Shown in pieces: positions 40,345 to 46,330 of a DNA stretch of 46,330 bases. Every line of letters starts with the position of its first letter. Within the stretch, counting starts at the first letter, position 1. The position numbers and the translations under genes are program-made. The DNA is from Neptunicoccus sediminis. GTDB taxonomy: Bacteria > Pseudomonadota > Alphaproteobacteria > Rhodobacterales > Rhodobacteraceae. The notes below the pieces were generated by a model, which was not told the DNA's origin, searched no databases, and saw only the letters and a list, made by a program, of their open reading frames with translations. The DNA is taken from assembly GCF_001719615.1 (NCBI RefSeq), contig NZ_MDVX01000015.1, positions 1-46,330 on the forward strand, read 5' to 3'.

Positions 40345-41491
40345 ATGATGCATTCCGGTCTGAGCAATTCCGATCTGGTGGAACTGACCGCGTTTCGCCG
40401 GTTGTTGCACCGTTACCCTGAAATCTCTGGCGAGGAATGGGAAACTGCGGCGCGGATTGTGGCCGCGCTTGAGCCGCTTTCCCCCAGCCGCATTCTGACA
40501 GGTCTTGGTGGCCACGGGGTGGCGGCGGCGTTTGACAGCGGTGTGGCGGGGCCAACGGTGCTGTTTCGCGCCGAACTCGACGCATTACCGATACAGGAAA
40601 TAAACGATCTGGAGTGGGTGTCACAGGTTCCGGGCAAGGGGCATCTGTGCGGCCATGACGGGCATATGACCATTCTGTTGGCGCTCGGGCGTTTGTTGTC
40701 CCGCCATCCTGTGGCGCGGGGCCGTGTGGTTCTGATGTTCCAGCCTTCCGAAGAAGACGGCGCCGGTGCGCGGGCGGTGGTGGCCGATCCGCCCCGACTG
40801 GGCCTTTGCCATCCATCTGGAACCGGGGCGGCCTTTCGGCTTAGTTGCGACACGGGCCGGGCTGATGAATTGCGCCTCTCAGGGGTTGGCGATCCGCTTG
40901 CAGGGCAAAACCGCCCATGCGGCCAATCCCGAAGACGGGGTGTCCCCCGCGCTGGCGGTGGCAGAGCTGATCCCCGCGATTGATGCTTTGGGGCAGGGGG
41001 GGGATCTGGACGATAGTTTCCGGCTGGCCACGCTGACCCATGTGAATATCGGTGAAGCCACCTTTGGCATCGCCCCTGCGGATGCGCTGATCCATGTGAC
41101 CTTGCGGGCCACGCAGGACACGGCATTGGCGGATATGGCGACACAGGCCCGCGCATTGGCAGAGGGCGCGGCGGCGCGGGCGGGCCTTTCGGTGGATTTT
41201 GCGGTCTGTGATGCTTTTGCAGCGACCGTGAACGATCCCGCCGCCGTGGATGTGGCCGCGGCTGCAATGGAGGCCCTTGGCGTCGATCATGGTCCGGAGG
41301 GACTGCCGATGCGCGCCTCCGAGGATTTCGGTGTCTTTGGCTGGGGGGCAAAAGCGGCGATGTTGTGCCTTGGGCCGGGGGAGGATTATGCCGCGTTGCA
41401 CAATCCCGATTACGACTTTCCCGACGATATTATCCCGCTGGGGGCCGCTATTTTCGAGCGGATCACACGGGACCTTCTTGGATCAGGCTAG
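40345..41491 (+). pseudogene. M20 family amidohydrolase/peptidase, frameshifted
   Basis: Two overlapping frames together encode one M20 (hippurate/IAA-amino acid hydrolase) enzyme of about 380 residues. The first (from ATG 40345, strong AAAGGA site) covers HRYPEISGEEW, FRAELDALPI, the metal-binding HLCGHDGHM and PSEEDGAGA up to about 40790. The second takes over at about 40792 with IRPDWAFAIHLEPG and continues through the dimerisation domain to MRASEDFGVFG and the metal-binding end. The junction lacks a few residues compared with the family, and GATCCG lies there, so a loss of about 11 or 14 bases between short repeats is likely. Either it is a recent pseudogene or a read error. An eight-G run also occurs at 40996-41003. 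Co-transcribed with kpsT. Confidence 0.85.
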
Positions 41492-41513
41492 GCCCGCCTG
41501 ATCCGGAATTTTT

Positions 41514-42629
41514 CTAGAATGCCGTGTTGCCGGCGCGGATTGTGCTGGTGAACAGGCCAATGATAGTTTCTGCCAGTACAACAGGGCTTTCTGTGACCAT
41601 TACAGTGTCTTCGGGGTGGATCAGAAACCGGTCTGCACTGAACAGCCCGTCTGCTTTGGTCAGATCCACTGAGAAGATCACCCGCTGGTGGTCGGGCCCG
41701 CCGCTGCGCACCGCAGAGGCAGGGTATTCCCGCAGGATCAGGATGCCTTTGGGATCGGCACGGCCTTCCCGCAGCCCGCCAATCATCGACATGGCATCAA
41801 GGGCGGAAATCACCTCGCGGTCAAAGGGTACGATGGCTTCGGTGGCCGAAGCCCCGAGCGAGCGGAAGAACCGATCGTCGCTGGAGACAATCACTTTGTC
41901 GCGCCCGCGCAGAACCGTATCAAGGGTCGGGTTTTCGTAAAGACGTTTCAGCGCGATCTGATAAACCCTGCCGCCCCTTGTCAGCGAGACCTGCGGATTG
42001 TCCAGCCCGTCCGCAACACCGCCCCCCTGTGAGATCAGGCCAAGCACGGTCATCCGCCCGTCCGGATCATTCAGCGGATAGCTGCCCGGCTGGGACACGC
42101 CCCCCACCAGATCCACCGAATGGCGCGATCCCGGTGTGACCGCCAGCTGGACCTGTGCCGAAGGAATGATCTGTTCCATCTGGCGCTGGATTTTTTGGCG
42201 TGCCGCATCCGCCGAAAGCCCTGCAATGTGGATTTTCTCAAGGTAGGGCATGAAGATCGTGCCGCTGCGGGACACGAGCATATCTTCAAGCGTTGTGCTT
42301 TTCTGGTCGGGACTGGTCAGAAGGGAGTTCACTTCACTGTCCCAGATCGTCAGGCGGACCATATCACCGGGGGCAATCGCCACGCTGGTGGCCCCGCCGC
42401 CGCGCAGCCAGTGCCGCTCTGCGCTGGTATCGCTTGGCCAGCGTTCAATCTGGGGCAGCAGGTTTTTCGTGACCTGATAGACCGCAAATTCTGCCGGTTC
42501 GTTTTTGTTCTGTTTGGTCAATTCCCGTTGCAAAGGTGCGCCACGCGGCAGCGAACAAGCGACCACGATTCCCAAAACGGCCCCCAGTAAAATCAGTTTT
42601 TTTATCGGGGAAAACAGTCGTTGGGACAT
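41514..42629 (-). CDS. polysaccharide export lipoprotein (KpsD/Wza type)
   Basis: The 371-residue protein begins with a lipoprotein signal (lipobox IVVAC, Cys25) after a strong ribosome binding site AAGGAAG. The polysaccharide export domain (about 80-170) includes VRLTIWDSE and VSRSGTIFMPYLEKIHIAG, and SLBB-like domains follow (VDLVGGVSQPGSYPL and later VIVSSDDRFFRSLG). This is the Wza/KpsD outer-membrane channel layout, larger than the export protein at 7614-8207. It lies downstream of the M20 gene in convergent orientation and divergent from the yjb genes, so it is likely the outer-membrane exit for the KpsMTE system or for the YjbH/F polymer. The eight-residue pitch and terminal NTAF do not add a domain. 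Confidence 0.92.
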   Translation of the reverse strand: MSQRLFSPIKKLILLGAVLGIVVACSLPRGAPLQRELTKQNKNEPAEFAVYQVTKNLLPQIERWPSDTSAERHWLRGGGATSVAIAPGDMVRLTIWDSEVNSLLTSPDQKSTTLEDMLVSRSGTIFMPYLEKIHIAGLSADAARQKIQRQMEQIIPSAQVQLAVTPGSRHSVDLVGGVSQPGSYPLNDPDGRMTVLGLISQGGGVADGLDNPQVSLTRGGRVYQIALKRLYENPTLDTVLRGRDKVIVSSDDRFFRSLGASATEAIVPFDREVISALDAMSMIGGLREGRADPKGILILREYPASAVRSGGPDHQRVIFSVDLTKADGLFSADRFLIHPEDTVMVTESPVVLAETIIGLFTSTIRAGNTAF

Positions 42630-42835
42630 GTTTCTTCCTTAAGTGGGGGTAGGCGAACGGCACCTATTTGCAACAGCTTGGCAAGATACTGGCTTGGGGC
42701 ATCAGGTCAACTGATGTTTTTCCCTGTCTTGCAAGGTTTAAGAGAGGTGCGGCAGATTTGTTTTGAGTCTGTTGTCCTCTGCGCGTAAAAGCGGGTAACG
42801 CAGGGCCTTCGTAAGAAAAAAAGGGTGGAAATAAC
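42630..42835. promoter_or_regulatory. divergent promoter region, export lipoprotein and yjb genes
   Basis: This 206-base region separates the leftward export lipoprotein and the rightward yjbH-like gene and must serve both. Runs of A and T near 42710-42760 could contain promoter elements, but no specific operator was identified. AGGGTGGA at about 42821-42828 is the probable ribosome binding site for the GTG at 42836. Confidence 0.4.
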
Positions 42836-44965
42836 GTGAGCAGCAAGTTGGCAATCATGCGGATGACAAATGTGCTGTGTCTGGGGGTCGGCCTGTCCGG
42901 TGTGGTCGCGTTTCCGGCACTGGCGCAGGTTGCTTCTGAACCCTCCACCAACCTGTTCGGCTCTTCCGGTCTGATCGATATGCCCAGTGCCGAGCATCAG
43001 AAACCCGGCCAGATCACCACCAGTGTTGCAGGTTACAGCGGGTCTACGCGCACCACGCTGACCTTCCAGATCACGCCACGGATTTCCGGTTCGTTCCGCT
43101 ATTCCACCATCGACGGCTATAACTCGGTGGGGCGCGACACCCGCTATGACCGCAGTTTTGACATCCGCTACAGGGTCTTTGACGAGAGCGATTTTGTGCC
43201 TGCCGTGACCATCGGTTTGCAGGATTTTGCCGGCACAGGGGTCTTTTCGGGCGAATATATCGTTGCCACCAAGACCCTGCATCCCAGCCTGAAAGCGACT
43301 GCGGGCATTGGCTGGGGACGGCTTGGCGGGCGCAAGGGGTATCTCGGACGCACCATCAACATCGGCAAGGGCGGGGTGCCGGATGCGGGCAACTGGTTCC
43401 GCGGGCCGGTGCAGCCCTTTGGCGGTCTGGAATGGAACACGCCGATTGAGGGTCTGCGCCTGAAAGCGGAATATTCCTCGGATGCCTATGCGGTTGAGGT
43501 CAATCAGGGTGTTTACGAACGGAAATCCTCGGCCAATTTCGGTCTGGAGTATGATTACAACGAAGCGGTGAAATTCGGGGCTTATTATCTGAACGGCAAC
43601 CAGTTCGCGCTGATGGCCTCGCTCAGCTTCAATCCCAATGATCCCCCTGCGCCAAGCGGTCTGGAATCCGCGCCGCTGCCGGTGCTGGTGCGCAAGCCCC
43701 TGACGGGCGGTGCGACCCGCTATGCGGACAACTGGTCGGCTGATCCGGCTTCGCCGCGGATCATTCGCGGGCAGGTCCGCCCGCTGCTGGAGGCAAACCA
43801 GCTTGAAATGGAGGGGCTTGAGGTCACTTCCACCTCGGCCACGCTTTACCTGCTCAACAAGACATTCATCGCCCCCGCCGAAGCGGTGGGCCGTGCCGCA
43901 CGCGCCCTGTCCCGCGGTTTGCCGGGCAGTATTGAAACCTTCAATATCGTGCTGGTCGAACAGGATCTGCCGGTGACACGCGTGACGATGCAGCGGCGCG
44001 ATGTGGAATCCCTGTCCTATGACCCTTATGGTGCGGAGAAACTGCACCAGCGCAGCACGATCGCCAGCGGTCCGGCCCGCCGGCCCGAAGGACTGGTCTA
44101 TGAAGACGGGCGCTACCCCCGTTTCAAATGGAGCATTACCCCGAGCGTGCGCAGCAGCTTCTTTGATCCGGATGCCCCGATCCGTATTGATCTGGGCGTG
44201 CGCGCCAAGGCCAGCTATACCATCGCGCCCGGCTTCACCCTGAGCGGATCGATAAACAAACCGCTTGTGGGCAACCTCGGGAACATCAAACGGGCTGGTG
44301 GTGCCAATCCCAAAGTGCCCCGCGTGCGGTCCTATGCAGCGCGTTACTACAGCGAGGGCGACCCCGCGCTGGAGCGACTGACAGCGGATTATCTGTTCAA
44401 ACTGCACCCTGATGTCTACGGGCGGATTTCTGCGGGCTATCTGGAATTCATGTATGGCGGTGTCTCGTCAGAGATCCTGTGGAAACCGGCCAACAGCAAG
44501 CTCGCGCTCGGGGCAGAACTGAACTACGTCAAGCAACGGGAATTCGAGCAGCGCTTCGGGTTTCGCGACTATGATGTGCTAACGGGCCATGTGTCGGCCT
44601 ATTACGATATGGACAACGGCTTTACCGCACAGCTGGATGCGGGGCGTTATCTGGCGGGCGATATTGGTGCCACTTTCGGGCTGAACCGGACCTTTAACAA
44701 CGGCTGGGTTGTGGGGGCTTTCTTTACCCTGACCGACATCCCGTTTGAGGACTTTGGCGAGGGTAGTTTTGACAAGGGCATCACCCTGTCGATCCCCTTC
44801 TCCTGGGGCATCGGGCGCCCGTCGCGCAACACCATCGACACGCAGATCCGTCCGCTCACACGGGACGGCGGGGCACGTCTGAAAGTGGAAAACCGGCTTT
44901 ACGGCATTGTGTCCAAAGCGGACGGCCGCGCGGTCTCTGAAACCTTCGGAAGGGTCTGGCGATGA
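42836..44965 (+). CDS. yjbH: YjbH-like outer-membrane polysaccharide protein
   Basis: The GTG start gives 709 residues, near the E. coli YjbH length. A signal peptide ends at PALAQ (about residue 25). The mature protein begins NLFGSSGLIDMPSAE, the family's entry motif, with QITTSVAGYSG and ITPRISGSFRYS following. The rest is beta-strand rich, as expected for the large outer-membrane barrel-like YjbH. In enterobacteria yjbEFGH and gfcABCDE encode exopolysaccharide secretion proteins. It overlaps the next gene's start by four bases (ATGA at 44962-44965), so the two are translationally coupled. No frame disruption is visible. The protein probably helps final export or modification at the outer membrane. 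Confidence 0.9.
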   Translation: MSSKLAIMRMTNVLCLGVGLSGVVAFPALAQVASEPSTNLFGSSGLIDMPSAEHQKPGQITTSVAGYSGSTRTTLTFQITPRISGSFRYSTIDGYNSVGRDTRYDRSFDIRYRVFDESDFVPAVTIGLQDFAGTGVFSGEYIVATKTLHPSLKATAGIGWGRLGGRKGYLGRTINIGKGGVPDAGNWFRGPVQPFGGLEWNTPIEGLRLKAEYSSDAYAVEVNQGVYERKSSANFGLEYDYNEAVKFGAYYLNGNQFALMASLSFNPNDPPAPSGLESAPLPVLVRKPLTGGATRYADNWSADPASPRIIRGQVRPLLEANQLEMEGLEVTSTSATLYLLNKTFIAPAEAVGRAARALSRGLPGSIETFNIVLVEQDLPVTRVTMQRRDVESLSYDPYGAEKLHQRSTIASGPARRPEGLVYEDGRYPRFKWSITPSVRSSFFDPDAPIRIDLGVRAKASYTIAPGFTLSGSINKPLVGNLGNIKRAGGANPKVPRVRSYAARYYSEGDPALERLTADYLFKLHPDVYGRISAGYLEFMYGGVSSEILWKPANSKLALGAELNYVKQREFEQRFGFRDYDVLTGHVSAYYDMDNGFTAQLDAGRYLAGDIGATFGLNRTFNNGWVVGAFFTLTDIPFEDFGEGSFDKGITLSIPFSWGIGRPSRNTIDTQIRPLTRDGGARLKVENRLYGIVSKADGRAVSETFGRVWR

Positions 44966-45669
44966 CTTTCATGACTGTAAAAACCCTGCGGCCGCTGGTC
45001 TGCGGGGTGGGACTCGCGCTGGTGCTGGTGGCCTGCGGGTCGGATAAATCCGCATTGGAACTGACCGAGATTACCAAACGGCTGGGCCAGCGGGCGATGA
45101 ACGACAAAGCCGCAGTCGCCGCGAGCCAGCAAGCCGTATTGCAGGTCAGCCGCGCGGATGTGGAGGCTGCAGGCGTTCCGCTTTTGCGGGTGCGGATAGA
45201 AGGCACAGGGGCGATGTCGACCCTTGCCGAAGTGGATCGGCAGGGGGCTTACAGCACTTATATGACCGGAGATGGCATTGCCCTGCTGTTTCGCGGCGGC
45301 GTTCTTGTGGGAACGCGGGGTCTGGGTGTTGACCTGATGGGATTATCCTCACCCGGGCTGGCGGCTGCAATCAAGGCCGGTAAATCCACCCGCGCCTACC
45401 GCTATCTTGATGGCGACGAACAACTGGCCACGGTTGAAATGTCCTGCCTTGTGACCTCCTCGGCCCATGGTCCCGTTACCATACTGGATCGCAGCTACGG
45501 GGTGACGCAGGTGAAGGAATGGTGTCAGGGCGAAGCGCTGGACGGGAAAAAGCTGGCATTCGAGAACTTTTACTGGGTCGAATCAGGCAGCGGGAAGGTG
45601 CGCCAGTCCCGCCAGTTTATCTCGGAAAAATTCGGCCGCGCCGAGATCGAAGTGCTCAACCACCGCTAG
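44962..45669 (+). CDS. yjbF: YjbF-family lipoprotein
   Basis: The 235-residue protein has a lipoprotein signal with VLVAC (Cys25) and a mature domain of the YjbF/GfcB family. Characteristic blocks are VLQVSRADVEAAGVPLLRVRIEG, DGIALLFRGGVLVGTRGLGVDLMG and a late WVESGSGKVRQSRQFISEK segment. In enterobacteria it is a periplasmic-side lipoprotein encoded with YjbH and YjbE/YjbG. Here the gene order is yjbH-yjbF-small protein, with the four-base start/stop overlap to yjbH, and no YjbG/GfcC homologue is present. A role in group-4-type capsule or exopolysaccharide secretion is inferred from the family. Confidence 0.88.
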   Translation: MTFMTVKTLRPLVCGVGLALVLVACGSDKSALELTEITKRLGQRAMNDKAAVAASQQAVLQVSRADVEAAGVPLLRVRIEGTGAMSTLAEVDRQGAYSTYMTGDGIALLFRGGVLVGTRGLGVDLMGLSSPGLAAAIKAGKSTRAYRYLDGDEQLATVEMSCLVTSSAHGPVTILDRSYGVTQVKEWCQGEALDGKKLAFENFYWVESGSGKVRQSRQFISEKFGRAEIEVLNHR

Positions 45670-45846
45670 AGAGCCCTTAAAACCCGCTGCTCCGGGAGCC
45701 TATGGGATAAAGATGTGACACTGCGGCCTTCTGCACTATATCCAACGCAGGGGTCGCCCCTGTAAGCCTTTGACCTGACCGGTGTCCTTTGATAGGGTCG
45801 CCTCACAGGTCACGACAGGATCCTATTGGTATTAAGGAAGATAAAA

Positions 45847-46089
45847 ATGAAACTCGCAAAATGCATCGCATCCGCTGCTGTTCTGGGCATGGCGTCCACT
45901 GCTGCTGTTGCGCAAACTGAAACTGCTGTTGCAACAACGACAGCGACAACAACAACTGTTACCACAACCACACTGGTTGGCGGTCTGACCGTTGGCACAG
46001 TTGTCGCCGGCGCAGTCGTTGGCGCGATTGTTCTGGCAGCTGCTCTGGATGACGGCGGCACCGGCACAACAACAACAACACTGCCTTAA
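45847..46089 (+). CDS. small secreted Thr-rich protein, YjbE/GfcA-like
   Basis: The 80-residue product starts at ATG 45847 with AAGGAAG six bases upstream. A signal peptide (MKLAKCIASAAVLGMASTAAVA, cut before Q23) leads to a mature part of 58 residues. It has runs of Thr (TTTATTTTVTTTT), a Gly/Val/Ala-rich hydrophobic segment (LVGGLTVGTVVAGAVVGAIVLAAAL), a short DDGG patch and the ending GTTTTTLP. E. coli yjbE and gfcA encode similar small, Thr/Ala-rich secreted proteins next to their yjbF/yjbH partners, which this gene mirrors 177 bases downstream. Strong intrinsic termination follows. The Thr runs could be O-glycosylated, but that is speculation. The codon bias suggests high expression. Confidence 0.75.
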   Translation: MKLAKCIASAAVLGMASTAAVAQTETAVATTTATTTTVTTTTLVGGLTVGTVVAGAVVGAIVLAAALDDGGTGTTTTTLP

Positions 46090-46112
46090 GTCTTTTTCAG
46101 ACTTGAGATGTG

Positions 46113-46143
46113 AAAGGCGGGCTACAAAAAGCCCGCCTTTTTT
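46113..46143 (+). terminator. intrinsic terminator after the small secreted protein
   Basis: AAAGGCGGGC (46113-46122) pairs perfectly with GCCCGCCTTT (46131-46140) around TACAAAAA, and the T run continues to 46143. It lies 24 bases after the stop. A smaller hairpin AAGTC-GACTT (46088-46104) precedes it. Confidence 0.93.
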
Positions 46144-46271
46144 ATAGCCGAACCCGTAGCAGAAATATTTAACATAAGAAATATTACGCGCCGTGAGCTC
46201 ACAGGGGGGGTGGATTCACAAACGAAGTGCAAATTCTGTACGAATACAGAGAGTTGCATGGAGTATGAAGA
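46144..46271. mobile_element. left end of an IS30-family element (boundary uncertain)
   Basis: Sequence just before the transposase start probably contains the IS left terminal inverted repeat, with TTCACAAACGAAGTGCAAA at 46214-46232 the best candidate, following a seven-G run. The right end is outside the window, so the repeat and target duplication cannot be confirmed. Confidence 0.4.
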
Positions 46272-46330
46272 ATGGGAACCCACTACTGTCACCTGAAGCT
46301 GGACGAACGACGCAAGCTTGCAAAGTGGCT
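46272..46330 (+). CDS. IS30-family transposase, N-terminal fragment (cut by window end)
   Basis: From ATG 46272 the frame reads MGTHYCHLKLDERRKLAKW and runs off the window. The GTHYxHLxLxERRKxAxW pattern is the start of the HTH region of IS30-type transposases. Only 19 full codons are visible, so intactness is unknown. Its presence marks the right border of this polysaccharide region as a site of mobile-element insertion. Confidence 0.8.
   Translation, partial: MGTHYCHLKLDERRKLAKW

Noticed and set aside
42707-44407. 566-residue open frame antisense to the yjbH-like gene
   Set aside because: The yjbH frame has a signal peptide and family motifs; the antisense frame is rich in Arg, Gly and His without recognisable domains.

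Overview
The window looks like a chromosomal or megaplasmid polysaccharide region of a marine alphaproteobacterium, most likely Rhodobacterales (Roseobacter group). This is inferred from the G+C-rich codon use, secreted RTX proteins without signal peptides, a VPLPA-CTERM protein with a matching EpsI-fused exosortase, and the mix of Wzz/Wza-type and Kps-type export genes. No rRNA, tRNA or CRISPR array was found.

Left part (1-5718): the 3' end of one gene, then an RTX protein with an SGNH-like N-terminal domain whose non-RTX part matches that 3' end (a tandem paralogue pair). A forward run follows: DegT/StrS-type aminotransferase, GT-B glycosyltransferase and GT-A (GT8-like) glycosyltransferase. 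The first exopolysaccharide export block (5684-15479) is divergent around a 607-bp intergenic region. Leftward lie a polyprenyl-phosphate sugar-1-phosphate transferase, a PrsT-like TPR lipoprotein, a Wza/GumB-type export protein, an outer-membrane beta-barrel candidate and a rhomboid protease. Rightward lie an ExeA-like ATPase, a Wzz-type chain-length protein and a BY-kinase-like ATPase. The last three and the TPR lipoprotein are the set usually seen beside exosortase systems.

Middle part (15534-32204): a sulfotransferase, a large RTX protein with a clan GH-A-like hydrolase domain, a small membrane protein, an XrtD-type exosortase and its likely substrate, a VPLPA-CTERM protein. Next is an unusual single-chain protein joining an adenylation domain, a carrier domain and a DltD-like SGNH domain. 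A PRC-barrel protein, an AI-2E family transporter, a beta-barrel-like lipoprotein and a third RTX protein follow, closed by a strong intrinsic terminator.

Accessory insert (about 32205-36480): a two-gene HTH/nucleotidyltransferase operon, a tyrosine recombinase and an unrecognised gene ending in a 16-bp perfect hairpin. Codon and base use look less G+C-rich than the flanks, so this is probably a small integrated element.

Right part (36481-46330): a second sulfotransferase and an ABC-type capsule export set (KpsM, KpsE, KpsT and a KpsD/Wza-like lipoprotein), interrupted by a frameshifted M20 peptidase. A YjbH-YjbF-small Thr-rich secreted protein unit resembles the enterobacterial yjb/gfc operons. 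The window ends in the first codons of an IS30-type transposase.

Taken together the genes would start, regulate in length, export, decorate (amino, sulfate and possibly aminoacyl or acyl groups) and remodel one or two surface polysaccharides, and anchor or sort a protein partner. No clear Wzx flippase or Wzy polymerase is visible.
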